Source: GCA-2720865 sp047630275
GTDB taxonomy: Bacteria; Bdellovibrionota; Bacteriovoracia; Bacteriovoracales; Bacteriovoracaceae
Direction of reading: 5' to 3'
NCBI GenBank assembly: GCA_047630275.1
Contig: JBLHVN010000002.1
Location: 992,001-1,056,000 of the forward strand
Length of the DNA: 64,000 nucleotides
This document shows positions 1 through 9,066 of the stretch, piece after piece; within the stretch, counting starts at the first letter, position 1; each line of letters starts with the position of its first letter. The position numbers and the translations under genes are program-made. The notes below the pieces were generated by a model. The model worked only from the letters and a program-made list of their open reading frames with translations. It had not been told where the DNA came from and ran no database searches.

Positions 1-904
1 TGGTCACGAAAGTTAAGATTGCTCCCTGAAGTGGTCCAGTAGCAAACCTAACCTTATAACTATTTTCTCCATTGTTTGAAATAATTCCTGTTGCAATCTG
101 TCCAGCTATATCAGTTTCAAATTGACCACCGTCTTTTATCTCAGCAAAAGAAAAATCTAGATTCACCTCTTTATTAGATCCTGAATTTAACGATGCTCTA
201 AAGTCTTGAATACTTCCGTCAAATACACTTAAGCTTCCATTTACCTGTGTAACATTAAGAATATTGCGAGACTGTAATGGATTAAGAGCACTCTCTAAAA
301 GGAGGTCCATATCATTAATTCTAATACCCTTCTTAGATTCTTTAGCTTTTTGAGTTGGTTCAACTAGTTTTGTAGTCGTAGCTAATGTTGGCCTCTTGAA
401 TCTTGGCTTCTCAATTAGCTTCTTTGCTTCAAGAATCTCATATCCACCATTAACGACTTTAAAGAGAGCAATAGTATTCTTATCTGTTAATAAAGAAATC
501 TTGAAAGTTTGATTCTTATCTTTATCTAGAACAACTGTACTTGTTGAAACCATTTCCATTTTCACGATGACGATTGATTTCTTATCGTTAGCATTTTTGT
601 ATGAATCGTAAATAGCGTTACCTTTAGTATCTAAGACTCTAGTTACTTCCCATTTACCATTAATTTTCTTTTTATTTTCTTCATTTACACCCAAGTAACT
701 TACTGCTGGTAGATTAAAGTCATGAACTCTTGAGGCCACTATCCTTTTTGTCTGCTCGGGAGTGAAAGAGACGATATCTATTTTGTTTTCAAACATAAAC
801 GCATTAGACTTGAGCTTAAGATCAGCATAAGTTCCGGCTAAAACAGCGCTCCCTAATAAGGTGCTTAGAAAATAGGTTTTAAATGTCGATATTGTTCTTT
901 TCAT
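1..904 (-). CDS. Secreted hypothetical protein, 3' end outside window
   Basis: This open frame starts at the ATG at 904 and runs off the left edge, giving at least 301 codons. A good ribosome-binding site (AGGAG, about 7 nt upstream) fixes the start. The first ~27 residues are a Sec signal peptide: basic MKRT, a hydrophobic stretch, and a likely cut after GTYA. The visible mature part is rich in Lys, Asn, Thr and short beta-type segments and has no cysteine that I can see, consistent with a periplasmic or outer-membrane beta-rich protein. I do not recognise a family. It has its own upstream region with a TATAAT-type -10 box and palindromes, so it is probably transcribed separately from the gene at 1093-1626. 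Confidence 0.75.
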   Translation of the reverse strand, partial: MKRTISTFKTYFLSTLLGSAVLAGTYADLKLKSNAFMFENKIDIVSFTPEQTKRIVASRVHDFNLPAVSYLGVNEENKKKINGKWEVTRVLDTKGNAIYDSYKNANDKKSIVIVKMEMVSTSTVVLDKDKNQTFKISLLTDKNTIALFKVVNGGYEILEAKKLIEKPRFKRPTLATTTKLVEPTQKAKESKKGIRINDMDLLLESALNPLQSRNILNVTQVNGSLSVFDGSIQDFRASLNSGSNKEVNLDFSFAEIKDGGQFETDIAGQIATGIISNNGENSYKVRFATGPLQGAILTFVT

Positions 905-999
905 AACTACTCCTGCCCAATTTAATGCAACAGTCGTGCCACGCGTTAAAAACAACCAAAAAGGCCATGCACACCGATAAAAGGTGTTAACCTATTGAA

Positions 1000-1062
1000 A
1001 TTATATAATGAAATTGTAGGCTTTCTAGGCGCCTAGATCAGAGAGTTGTCTAAAGTTTAGAC
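1000..1062 (-). promoter_or_regulatory. Probable promoter with two palindromes
   Basis: A perfect minus-strand -10 box TATAAT lies at 1000-1005, about 95 nt before the ATG at 904. At the -35 position (1023-1028) there is no TTGACA-like hexamer. Instead a perfect 14-bp palindrome TCTAGGCGCCTAGA (1024-1037) covers it. A second palindrome, GTCTAAA-G-TTTAGAC, lies at 1048-1062. This layout suits a promoter that depends on a dimeric activator, but that is inference. The second palindrome is closer to the 3' end of the preceding gene. Confidence 0.45.
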
Positions 1063-1092
1063 GGCTATATAAATAATTACATTAATATAGAG

Positions 1093-1626
1093 CTAGGAGA
1101 CGACTTTTAAAGCACCTTTTTTCCTAAGGGAAACAAGTCCTAGGGTGACCTCAAAGTCTAATAGAGGCGAGTTCTTGTAGATATCTGCTACTTTTCCAAA
1201 GTCACTTATAGTGCAAAGAATATCAAACTCGCTAGCAGAGATCTTATCTCCTCTACAAACAAAGTCTGGGTTGATGATCAATCGTTTACCTGGAGGTGGC
1301 TTGAGCTTCTTACTTGATTCTATTTTCTCGTATACCTCTCGAAAGGTGTTCTCAAAGTCACCTAAGGCAAATTCGAACTGAACCTTTTCTTGACCGATAA
1401 CCTCGGGCTCTACGATATAGCTAAACTTAACAAGTTCAGCAAAGTCTTCGTACGCTAGGTTAAGTAATGCTTTCTTCCCAGAAGATCCATTGTAGTTACA
1501 GCCGACGATGTCACCGTTATGAACAAGTACTTCACCTTTTAATTGACCAGAATCGTTTCCTTGAAAAACGATCCTTCCATCAAAGCCTATAGCTGACTGT
1601 TCCCGTAGGATTTTAAAAATACTCAT
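1093..1626 (-). CDS. DUF4388-like (PATAN-type) hypothetical protein
   Basis: This 177-residue protein has no signal peptide or membrane segment and should be cytoplasmic. Residues ~15-70 follow the pattern of DUF4388/PATAN domains: a Gly-rich strand pair (FDGRIVFQG, LKGEVLVHNGDIVG), then a Gly-Lys-Lys-Ala-Leu helix start and an F-x-F strand. Such domains are found in regulators and gliding or chemotaxis-type proteins of Deltaproteobacteria and relatives. The C-terminal half (~100-177) has the look of a small winged-helix domain (SEFDILCTISDFGKVADIYKNS...), again as in some DUF4388 proteins. The resemblance is by eye only. It is separated from the next gene by 190 bp. Confidence 0.6.
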   Translation of the reverse strand: MSIFKILREQSAIGFDGRIVFQGNDSGQLKGEVLVHNGDIVGCNYNGSSGKKALLNLAYEDFAELVKFSYIVEPEVIGQEKVQFEFALGDFENTFREVYEKIESSKKLKPPPGKRLIINPDFVCRGDKISASEFDILCTISDFGKVADIYKNSPLLDFEVTLGLVSLRKKGALKVVS

Positions 1627-1719
1627 TTAGAACTCAATTCTGCCGTTTTTTATTTAACTAGATACTAATTCAAAACAATATTATCATTAATAGAGGTTAT
1701 TTAAAATTCGGAAATCACA

Positions 1720-2277
1720 TTGGCCTATAAAAGATCTATTTTACTTATTAATCCTAAGTTTCAGCTAAAAATTAGTGGACTAGTTTGTTTACTTGCGGTT
1801 GCATCTTCGCTGATCTATCCGTGGACAATATCTGATTTACTAACAGACTTCGCTAACTTTCTGCAGACAACCAATCCAGAGGCAGCAAAAAATATCGCTG
1901 ATAAAAAAACAAACCTAATGTCATTTTTAGTATTATGGCAGATAGGTTTTAACGGATTTATTTTTATTTATTTTATTAGAGTGACCCATAAAATTGCGGG
2001 TCCCATGTTTAAGATGCAAAACTTCTTAGAAGAGATCAAAAATGGCGCTCCGATTTCTAAACTATTTTTTAGACAGGGTGATGCCTTTCAAGAAGTTGCA
2101 GATTCTCTCAATGAAACCCTCGACGTAATCCAAGAGGAGAGAAAACAAGATTTTATGTATCTTTCTGAAGTTAATTCATATTTAAAGAATCTAGAAGTTG
2201 TACTACCAGAGGACAAAAAAGTTGTTCTTCAAGAGATTAATCAGAAGCTTTCTGATATTCAAAATAGATTTAATTAA
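1720..2277 (+). CDS. HAMP-like two-TM membrane protein
   Basis: This 185-residue inner-membrane protein starts at TTG; no ATG is better placed. It has two membrane segments, about residues 16-35 and 66-88, with a short periplasmic loop of ~30 residues. The second segment leads into a HAMP-type sequence (THKIAGPMFKM then FLEEIKNG), and the protein ends in a charged coiled coil. It looks like the front half of a chemoreceptor or histidine kinase without an output domain. Small proteins of this type are common in Deltaproteobacteria and relatives, with unknown partners. The stop codon overlaps the ATG of the lytic transglycosylase (TAATG), so the two are translationally coupled and may act together in envelope sensing or remodelling. 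Confidence 0.6.
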   Translation: MAYKRSILLINPKFQLKISGLVCLLAVASSLIYPWTISDLLTDFANFLQTTNPEAAKNIADKKTNLMSFLVLWQIGFNGFIFIYFIRVTHKIAGPMFKMQNFLEEIKNGAPISKLFFRQGDAFQEVADSLNETLDVIQEERKQDFMYLSEVNSYLKNLEVVLPEDKKVVLQEINQKLSDIQNRFN

Positions 2278-4247
2278 TGAAATTAAAGAATTCGTTGTTT
2301 TTATTCCTAGTTGGATTTCTTGCTATCCTAGTAAGCACCAATAGCTATTCTTCAATTAGTAAATTGCGAGATAGGGATGGACAAAAAATTAAGCTTTATT
2401 TTAAGTATCTTGATTCTGGAATACATAAACCCAGGTTAAATAAAAAAGTTATTTCAATCTTTAACCAAATGAGTCCACATTTTAAAAATGAAATAAGCTT
2501 AATCAATTTACAAGAGAAAATTAACAAGAAGCCTTTCAGATTCTCAAATTGTAACAACTCATTTAAGCCTAATGGCAATGATGTCAGTACATATCACTAC
2601 CTACAAGTCATAAGATTTTGTCATGACAAATTAGTAAAAAGAACAAAAGAAGATCTATTATCAAAAGAAGAATCTAATTTTGTGAAACGCTACTATGACC
2701 TTCTTATTGAGACAGAAAACTTAGTACTTATTAAGCTTAGATCATCAAACTCTGTTTATCCTCGAATTCTCGCTGAAGAGCTTAGCTTAAAGAAGCTAAA
2801 TATTGACGAATTAACAGAGCTTTTTAGAAAAACTTATGCTGGAAAACATATTAATTATGGTTCGAGTTTAACAACCCACTTACAAAAGATCGGCTTGTTT
2901 CCAACCAAAGAAAGTAAATTGTTCAAAAAAGAATTCAAAGACTTGGCGAGGTTAGCTTTAGATGAGAAAGATCCTGCTTTAAAACATAGACTATTAGAAC
3001 AAATCCTCTCTTTTTATTCAGAAAATAAGTTACTTATTGGTCATAGATACAGCAATAAGAAGTTTAGGCAACTAACAAGAAACTTGCTGCGGGCAAAACA
3101 AACAAATGAAGCTAAACGTTTTATCGTAAAGGCCATCTCTACACAAAATGACAAGCATAAAGCCCCTTTATACTTTGAAAGGCTTTATATTGACCTAAAA
3201 GGAAATGATCATAAGTCTGCCCTAAAGTTTATCAACCGCTCTGGACTTTTAGGCCTTGAGAATATCTATGACTCGAAACTTAGGTTTTGGATTGGTAGAG
3301 TTTTTTATTTAAATAAAGAAAGATCCATTTCAGAGTTTCTTTTCAAATCTCAGATAACAAAGAAGCCATTGAACTACTACTCCGTTTTAAGCTCAGCTCA
3401 TTTGAGTGACATGGGAGAGAAGAAGTTTTTAGAAAAGAGTTATTTATATAAAAATCAAAAGCCGCTAGATCTGTTCCCAAGAGAAGAAGAAACCAGCAAA
3501 GAAAACTTCACCCGTTTAAAGCTATGGTTGAAGTCACAAACAAGAAAGATAGCTAAATTAGAGATTAAAAACCTTCTCAAGAACTCCAACCAACCTCAAT
3601 CGATGAGAAAGATCGCCTCAAACACAGAAAGCTATAAAACTTCTTTTGAAATTCTAAGACTCTTCCAAGAGGAAGATGACTACCTCAGCTCTTTCAGGTT
3701 CTTCAGCAGAAACAATCTCCTGAGTAATTTTGAATTTTTACCAACGGCTACAAAGATTCTATTCCCTACTCCTTTTGTTCTAGAAATAAAAAAAGCTACC
3801 AAAGAGCTCGAACCAGAACTAGTTCTCTCCCTAATTAGGCAAGAAAGTGCTTTTAATCCAAGAGCAAAGTCTCATGCTGGAGCGAGGGGACTTATGCAGC
3901 TAATGCCTAATACGGCTAGAATGTATCGAAAGAAGCTCCGCAAATCAGACCTTTACCGTCCAAAGTTAAATGTTAAGCTTGGGACAAAGTACTTAAAATA
4001 TTTGAAGAAAAAGTATGACGGCTCTCTTGTTTCGATACTATCAGCGTATAATGCTGGGGAAACGAATGTGAGAAGGTGGCAAGGTAAATATATAAACAAC
4101 AGTAACGAATTACTAAATGTTGAATCCATTCCCTTTGAAGAAACAGAAGCCTATGTAAAGTATATTACTCGTAATCTCTTCTTCTATAAGATGATTTTTG
4201 GCAAGCCTATGCTTTCCGGCCTTGAATGGGTAACAGAGTCGATCTAG
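2277..4247 (+). CDS. Soluble lytic murein transglycosylase (Slt-type)
   Basis: The 656-residue protein cleaves the MurNAc-GlcNAc bond of peptidoglycan to form 1,6-anhydro ends. A signal peptide (residues ~1-25) sends it to the periplasm. The long helical N-terminal part (~40-490) corresponds to the superhelical U/L region of Slt70. The SLT catalytic domain lies near 505-640: the catalytic glutamate is in LIRQESAFNP, followed by GARGLMQLMPNTA and the SAYNAGE motif. Length matches Slt70 (about 645). It is coupled to the preceding membrane protein and its end overlaps the ychF end by 4 bp. The family call is firm; the biological role (cell-wall turnover, or prey entry if this is a predator) is inference. 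Confidence 0.9.
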   Translation: MKLKNSLFLFLVGFLAILVSTNSYSSISKLRDRDGQKIKLYFKYLDSGIHKPRLNKKVISIFNQMSPHFKNEISLINLQEKINKKPFRFSNCNNSFKPNGNDVSTYHYLQVIRFCHDKLVKRTKEDLLSKEESNFVKRYYDLLIETENLVLIKLRSSNSVYPRILAEELSLKKLNIDELTELFRKTYAGKHINYGSSLTTHLQKIGLFPTKESKLFKKEFKDLARLALDEKDPALKHRLLEQILSFYSENKLLIGHRYSNKKFRQLTRNLLRAKQTNEAKRFIVKAISTQNDKHKAPLYFERLYIDLKGNDHKSALKFINRSGLLGLENIYDSKLRFWIGRVFYLNKERSISEFLFKSQITKKPLNYYSVLSSAHLSDMGEKKFLEKSYLYKNQKPLDLFPREEETSKENFTRLKLWLKSQTRKIAKLEIKNLLKNSNQPQSMRKIASNTESYKTSFEILRLFQEEDDYLSSFRFFSRNNLLSNFEFLPTATKILFPTPFVLEIKKATKELEPELVLSLIRQESAFNPRAKSHAGARGLMQLMPNTARMYRKKLRKSDLYRPKLNVKLGTKYLKYLKKKYDGSLVSILSAYNAGETNVRRWQGKYINNSNELLNVESIPFEETEAYVKYITRNLFFYKMIFGKPMLSGLEWVTESI

Positions 4248-5353
4248 ACGTTAAATCTAAAGTGCATTACATCACCATCTTTAACAAGATACTCTTTCCC
4301 TTCAACTCTGAATTTGCCGTTTTCTTTTACTTTAGCTTCACTTCCATACTTAAAAAGATCTTCACAGTCATAGACCTCTGCTTTAATAAAACCTTTTTCA
4401 AAATCAGTATGAATCACACCAGCAGCCTGAGGAGCCTTATCACCTTCTTTAAAAGTCCAAGCTCTTACTTCCTGTACGCCTGCTGTGAAATAAGTTCTTA
4501 ACCCTAGTAAATTATAAGCGGCCTTTGTAAGAATTTCTAAACCAGAAACCTCAATACCAGCTGCTTCTAAAAACTCTTCTTTTTCTTCTTCGGTTTCAAG
4601 TGCAGAGATTTCTGATTCAAGCTTTCCGCAAATCTTTATGACTTGACCATTTTCTTTTGCAGCCATCTCTCTAACTTTCTTAACTAAATCATTGTCCTCA
4701 TTAAGAGCGTCTTCATCGATATTACATGCATAGAGAACTTTCTTAAGAGTTATTAAGTTAAGATCGCTGATGAGCTCTAAGTCTTCCGCGCTCAAATCTA
4801 AAGACCTAGCCTGAATGCCTTCAGATAAGCTCTCTTTTAATTTCTCTAGCACTGGCAGCTGCATCTTAGCCTTAGCGCTAATATCTTTATTTTGATTCTT
4901 CATTAACCTTGGCAAATTCTGAATTCTTTTTTCTACTGAATCTAAATCTGCTAACGCTAATTCAATATTAATGACATTCACATCTTCAATAGGATCTACT
5001 TCGCCTGAGACATGAATAATATCTGGATCTATGAAACAACGAACGACGTGAACAATGGCGTTTACTTGTCTAATATGACCTAAAAACTGGTTACCAAGTC
5101 CTTCACCCTTACTCGCGCCTTTTACAAGGCCTGCAATGTCCACAAACTCAATGATAGCTGGTATCTCTTTCTCAGGCCCAACGAGCTTTGCAATCTTATC
5201 CATTCTGCTATCAACAACATTTACGATTCCTACATTTGGTTCAATCGTACAAAAAGGATAGTTTGCAGCTTCGGCTGGAGCTGATGTTATCGCTTGAAAA
5301 ATAGTTGATTTTCCAACATTAGGTAGTCCTACAATTCCACAATTTAAACCCAT
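4244..5353 (-). CDS. ychF: Redox/ribosome-associated ATPase YchF
   Basis: YchF (OLA1 family) is an Obg-related P-loop protein that prefers ATP and associates with ribosomes. The P-loop GLPNVGKST is at residues 8-16 and the DIAG switch motif at about 73-76. In place of the GTP-specifying NKxD the family has NxxE; here the matching segment is NIDE. The C-terminal TGS domain (~280-369) ends in the conserved FRFNV. Length (369) is close to the E. coli protein (363). It is followed upstream on the same strand by pth and prs with gaps of only a few bases, an arrangement (prs-pth-ychF) common in bacteria and indicating one operon. Confidence 0.95.
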   Translation of the reverse strand: MGLNCGIVGLPNVGKSTIFQAITSAPAEAANYPFCTIEPNVGIVNVVDSRMDKIAKLVGPEKEIPAIIEFVDIAGLVKGASKGEGLGNQFLGHIRQVNAIVHVVRCFIDPDIIHVSGEVDPIEDVNVINIELALADLDSVEKRIQNLPRLMKNQNKDISAKAKMQLPVLEKLKESLSEGIQARSLDLSAEDLELISDLNLITLKKVLYACNIDEDALNEDNDLVKKVREMAAKENGQVIKICGKLESEISALETEEEKEEFLEAAGIEVSGLEILTKAAYNLLGLRTYFTAGVQEVRAWTFKEGDKAPQAAGVIHTDFEKGFIKAEVYDCEDLFKYGSEAKVKENGKFRVEGKEYLVKDGDVMHFRFNV

Positions 5354-5361
5354 ATCTTATC

Positions 5362-5922
5362 CTAAGAAATTAAAGAGGCTTTTTTATACTTCTTCGCCAC
5401 TTTTTCAAAACCATTATTTATTACATCTTTCACAGCTTCTGCTGATCCATTAACTACTTTTTCCAATATTATTTGATCATCACTTCCAAATCTAGAAAGT
5501 ACATAATTTGATACATCACCATGAACAGGTCTTCCTATTCCTATGCGTAATCTAAGAAAGTCATTCGTACCATAGTGTTGAGCGATAGACTTCAGACCAT
5601 TATGGCCTGCTAATCCTCCACCATTCTTAAGTGCTATAGTCCCAAAAGGTAGATCAAGTTCATCATGAATGACCAAAGTCATATTTGGCTTTACTTTAAA
5701 AAACTGGGCTGCCTTTTGAACGCTCTCACCGCTTAAGTTCATAAAAGTCATGGGCTTCAATAGGTAGCCATCGGGAAAACCTGAATATTCACCTTTGAAT
5801 TTTTCTTTCCAACCAGATCCTAGGTTATCATTTAGATGATCGAGAACCATAAAGCCTATATTGTGCCTTGTTTCTCTATATTCATTTCCAGGATTTCCTA
5901 GCCCGACTATTAGCAAAGACAT
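5362..5922 (-). CDS. pth: Peptidyl-tRNA hydrolase
   Basis: Pth frees tRNA from peptidyl-tRNA dropped by ribosomes and is essential in most bacteria. The N-terminus GLGNPGNEYRETRHNIGF contains the family's Asn and catalytic His (the H in TRHN). The HDELDLPFG motif carries the conserved Asp, and GGLAGHNGLKS follows. At 186 residues it is normal length. It sits 8 bp from ychF and 6 bp from prs, so all three are likely co-transcribed from the promoter in front of tRNA-Gln. Confidence 0.95.
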   Translation of the reverse strand: MSLLIVGLGNPGNEYRETRHNIGFMVLDHLNDNLGSGWKEKFKGEYSGFPDGYLLKPMTFMNLSGESVQKAAQFFKVKPNMTLVIHDELDLPFGTIALKNGGGLAGHNGLKSIAQHYGTNDFLRLRIGIGRPVHGDVSNYVLSRFGSDDQIILEKVVNGSAEAVKDVINNGFEKVAKKYKKASLIS

Positions 5923-5928
5923 ATTGAT

Positions 5929-6873
5929 CTAAATAAACAGCGAACTAACAGAATCATTATTAAACGTTCTGTGTATTGCTTTGGACAAAAGCTCTGCCGT
6001 AGATAAAACAACTATCTTATCAACCTTCTTAGCTTCATCACTGAGGGGAATTGTATCTGTTACGATAATTCTATCTAATTCATCTGATTCTATTATTCTA
6101 TCAATTGCAGGAGGAGAGAAAACAGGGTGTGTAGTACAACAGTAAACCTTAGTGGCACCATTTTCTTTTAATGCTCGGCAGGCTTCAATTAAAGTACCTG
6201 CTGTATCGACCATATCATCAATGATGATACATTCTTTACCGCTAACATCACCAATAATATTCATGGCCTTAGCCACATTCTTTCCAGTTCTTCTCTTATC
6301 AATCATTGCGATATCAGCCTTTAGCTTTTTAGCGTAGGCCCTAACTCTTTCAACACCACCAGCATCAGGAGATACAAAGATTGAGTTTTCAGTGAATAGT
6401 TCGTTCTTAATATAATTAACTAATATAGGTGAAGCATAAATATTATCGAAGGGAATATTGAAGAAGCCTTGAATCTGTCCAGCATGAAGATCCATAGTGA
6501 TGACTCTTGATGTTCCTGCCACTGTTAAGAGATCTGCAACAAGCTTTGCTGAGATGGGTGTTCGTGGACTTACTTTTCTATCTTGTCTTGAATAACCATA
6601 GTGAGGAATAACCGCTGTGATACTAGCTGCTGACGCTCTTTTTAATGCGTCTACAGTAATTAAAAGCTCCATTAGGTTATCATTCACTGGTGTGCATGTA
6701 GATTGAATAACAAAGACGTCTGCTCCTCTAACATTCTTTTCTATCTCACAGAAAATTTCTCCGTTAGCAAACTTCACAAGCTGCGGATCAACTAAAGAGA
6801 CGTCTAAAAAATCGGAAATTCTTCGGGATAAATCAATATTGGATGAGCCTGAGACAAGGACGATTCGTTTCAC
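5929..6873 (-). CDS. prs: Ribose-phosphate pyrophosphokinase
   Basis: PRPP synthase joins ATP and ribose 5-phosphate to make PRPP for nucleotide, histidine and tryptophan synthesis. The substrate loop motif is present (IIIDDMVDTAGT, ~residues 214-225 with this start), as are the SRQDRK flexible loop and the DLHAGQIQGFF segment. I place the start at the GTG at 6873, because a GGGAG ribosome-binding site lies 5 nt before it. An upstream in-frame TTG at 6885 would sit on top of that site and adds four residues. Length is 314 residues, the usual size. It is the first protein gene after tRNA-Gln. Confidence 0.95.
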   Translation of the reverse strand: MKRIVLVSGSSNIDLSRRISDFLDVSLVDPQLVKFANGEIFCEIEKNVRGADVFVIQSTCTPVNDNLMELLITVDALKRASAASITAVIPHYGYSRQDRKVSPRTPISAKLVADLLTVAGTSRVITMDLHAGQIQGFFNIPFDNIYASPILVNYIKNELFTENSIFVSPDAGGVERVRAYAKKLKADIAMIDKRRTGKNVAKAMNIIGDVSGKECIIIDDMVDTAGTLIEACRALKENGATKVYCCTTHPVFSPPAIDRIIESDELDRIIVTDTIPLSDEAKKVDKIVVLSTAELLSKAIHRTFNNDSVSSLFI

Positions 6874-6902
6874 AATAACTCCCAAAATCTAGAGAAGGAA
6901 AT

Positions 6903-6977
6903 TGGTTGGGGTGCTAGGACTCGAACCTAGGCATGACAGAATCAAAATCTGTTGACTTACCACTTGTCGACACCCCA
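6903..6977 (-). tRNA. tRNA-Gln (anticodon UUG)
   Basis: The minus strand folds as a full cloverleaf. The 7-bp acceptor stem is TGGGGTG/CACCCCA with encoded 3' CCA. The anticodon stem ACAGA/TCTGT closes the loop TTTTGAT, giving anticodon TTG. The T arm has the GTTCGAG loop. Anticodon UUG reads glutamine CAA and CAG. The gene sits 29 bp before the prs start on the same strand, and the promoter in front of it may serve both. Confidence 0.95.
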
Positions 6978-6994
6978 ACAATTTCAGTGGGTTG

Positions 6995-7023
6995 AATATA
7001 CACAAGCTCATTTTAATTTGCAA
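6995..7023 (-). promoter_or_regulatory. Sigma-70-type promoter for tRNA-Gln and prs operon
   Basis: On the minus strand TTGCAA (7018-7023) and TATATT (6995-7000) are separated by exactly 17 bp, and the expected start falls about 10 nt before the tRNA 5' end. Spacing and position make this a convincing housekeeping promoter. Confidence 0.7.
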
Positions 7024-7064
7024 TAGGATCCTGAGAATGAATCACAATAAAGTTAATCATAATT

Positions 7065-8963
7065 TCAGTTAGTTAGCTCTAGATTTGAACAAGTGAACTC
7101 ACCAAAGCGTTTTCCTGAATTTAAATAAAAATCTTTAAAAATCTGAAATGAGGTTGTGCCTCCATAAAGCTTCAAGTCTTTTCCAGATCTAGTGCCCTCA
7201 AGACCAACCCACAGCACCCCTAGACGGGTTCCTTCATAAAATACAAACCAATTATCAAATCCGTTATTGGAGGTACCTGTTTTCCCAAAAAACCTTAGAT
7301 TTCCAAACTCATTTCCTACCAGTTTTCTAATAGTGGTCTCTTTGGGATCGGATAGAATCTTAACAACGCTTTGCTTATCTCGTGTGCAGTCTCTAATTAT
7401 AAACTTTCGATAAATATTAAAAAGTTCTTCCATTGTAACTTCAACTGTTCCTAATAATTGAGCCGGATACTCTCTAAGGGGAACCATTAGGTTTGGAAAA
7501 AGTTTAAGCATTTCTTTTTCAACATTATCGAGACCTTTGTTAAGTGACTCTCGAATAAGAGGTCTATTATAAGAGAGTTTTAAAGCTTTTGATAAACTGA
7601 TGTAAGGGTCAGCTATTTTATGAGCCTCCCTAGGTTTCCACTCACCAGACTTTATCTTAACGGTCAAAGGCCCTGTTTCGACCTCACTATCCATTTCTGT
7701 CCCTAACTCAATAAGCATTGAGTATATCAGAGGCTTTATCGTGCTCCCTAAAGTATGCTTTTCGGTCTTTTCAGCTTGCTCCCAATTCCTCTCATACTTT
7801 GAATAGTAAAAGTAATTTGGGTTTTTCGATTTCAAGTCTCCAAAGAAGGCCTTTACTGCAATGTCTTTTTCCGGGAGTCTCTTTTTTATTCCTCGTAGAG
7901 TTTTTCGAACCGAGTTATGAAAAACATACCTCTCATAGACTCCAAGCTCTCCTTTATCTAGGTTCTTACTAAGCCACCAATTATTACGAAAAGGCTTTTC
8001 TTTTTGCCTAGCTTTCAGTTCTTCTAGCCATTTTTCCCAAGTTTTATCATTCCATTTCTCACTACTTCCAGAGGGGAAAAGGTTCATTCTTACTAATTTT
8101 TCAAAAACTAAATTAGACCTCTTTCTCAGCCGCTCAGACTTTCCAAGAGGGTTATAAAAATTTGGTCCTTTTAAGAGTGAAATAAGTATAGCTGCCTCGT
8201 AAGGAGAGACCTTTTGAGGTTTCTTATGAAAATAAAAAAGAGAGGCCGAATAAAGTCCCTTTATTTTTATTCCTTGCTTCCCACCCCAAATTACTTCGTT
8301 AAAATAAGCTTGAAGAATCATATCCTTCTCAAACTTTGATTCTAGGTAAACCGCAATAATCATTTCCTTAATTTTTCTAGAAAACTTTTTTTCGTTCGTA
8401 TAAAAAAGGTTTTTAACAATTTGCTGAGTTAAGGTTGACCCACCTTGCTCTAGCCTCATCACCATAACATCGTGGATAAAAGCTCTTAAAAGTGACTTAA
8501 AGTCTATGCCTTGGTGAAGGAGAAACCGCTCATCTTCAATACCAATTAGGCCTTTCCAAAATATCGGTGGAATCTTTTCAAATCTAAGCCTCTTCTGAAA
8601 GCAATAGACTAAATTACATTCGTTTTCCAATGGCTGAGGAAGTTCAATCTTATCTTTTATAACGACTTTATTATTCTTCACATCAAGCTTTTCAGCATTA
8701 GACTTAAACCAATGCTCGCTTCCGAGTTCGTATCGTGAAAATAAAATATAGTTTTCTAAGAGTCCCTTATCAGTAACAGTTCCTGTTTCTAAAAAAAACT
8801 TATCTGAAGCATCATTTTTGGATTCTTCGTTAATGGCTATGTTTTCAAATATTTCCATAGGTGCTGTCATGATCGTATAAGAAGAAAACACCAAGATACC
8901 TATAAGGATGACACCTATAAGACTTATAATGAAAATTGTTAATTTTTTAATGCTTATAGCCAT
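7065..8963 (-). CDS. Bifunctional penicillin-binding protein (class A PBP)
   Basis: The protein polymerises and crosslinks peptidoglycan at the inner membrane. One membrane anchor lies at residues ~5-28. The GT51 glycosyltransferase domain has the signature EDERFLLHQGID, with the catalytic Glu, followed by RLEQGGSTLTQQIVKN. The transpeptidase domain has the SxxK motif STIK (within HTLGSTIKPLIYS) and KTGTS near residue 563. At ~632 residues it is shorter than E. coli PBP1a/1b, and the transpeptidase domain is compact. I chose the ATG at 8963; a TTG 21 bp upstream (8984) is in frame, but neither has a strong ribosome-binding site. It stands alone between the tRNA promoter and a divergent porin-like gene. 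Confidence 0.9.
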   Translation of the reverse strand: MAISIKKLTIFIISLIGVILIGILVFSSYTIMTAPMEIFENIAINEESKNDASDKFFLETGTVTDKGLLENYILFSRYELGSEHWFKSNAEKLDVKNNKVVIKDKIELPQPLENECNLVYCFQKRLRFEKIPPIFWKGLIGIEDERFLLHQGIDFKSLLRAFIHDVMVMRLEQGGSTLTQQIVKNLFYTNEKKFSRKIKEMIIAVYLESKFEKDMILQAYFNEVIWGGKQGIKIKGLYSASLFYFHKKPQKVSPYEAAILISLLKGPNFYNPLGKSERLRKRSNLVFEKLVRMNLFPSGSSEKWNDKTWEKWLEELKARQKEKPFRNNWWLSKNLDKGELGVYERYVFHNSVRKTLRGIKKRLPEKDIAVKAFFGDLKSKNPNYFYYSKYERNWEQAEKTEKHTLGSTIKPLIYSMLIELGTEMDSEVETGPLTVKIKSGEWKPREAHKIADPYISLSKALKLSYNRPLIRESLNKGLDNVEKEMLKLFPNLMVPLREYPAQLLGTVEVTMEELFNIYRKFIIRDCTRDKQSVVKILSDPKETTIRKLVGNEFGNLRFFGKTGTSNNGFDNWFVFYEGTRLGVLWVGLEGTRSGKDLKLYGGTTSFQIFKDFYLNSGKRFGEFTCSNLELTN

Positions 8964-8996
8964 ATTCAAAAAACTCAATAACAATCGGGGGTTACT

Positions 8997-9025
8997 TTGA
9001 CTTCAAGTCTACCAAATTCTATATT
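8997..9025 (+). promoter_or_regulatory. Sigma-70-type promoter for the barrel gene at 9067
   Basis: TTGACT at 8997-9002 and TATATT at 9020-9025 are 17 bp apart, with transcription expected to start near 9032. That leaves a ~35-nt leader holding a GGAG ribosome-binding site at 9054-9057. This is one of the best promoter matches in the window. Confidence 0.7.
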
Positions 9026-9066
9026 AACAGGATTAAAGGGCGAGTAAAATCCTGGAGTTTTGTGTT

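Noticed and set aside
4226..4501. Plus-strand open frame after the lytic transglycosylase
   Set aside because: It lies antisense to the well-conserved ychF coding sequence and has no family features.
6874..6885. TTG start for prs
   Set aside because: GGGAG lies 5 nt before the GTG at 6873 and would be part of the coding sequence with the TTG start.
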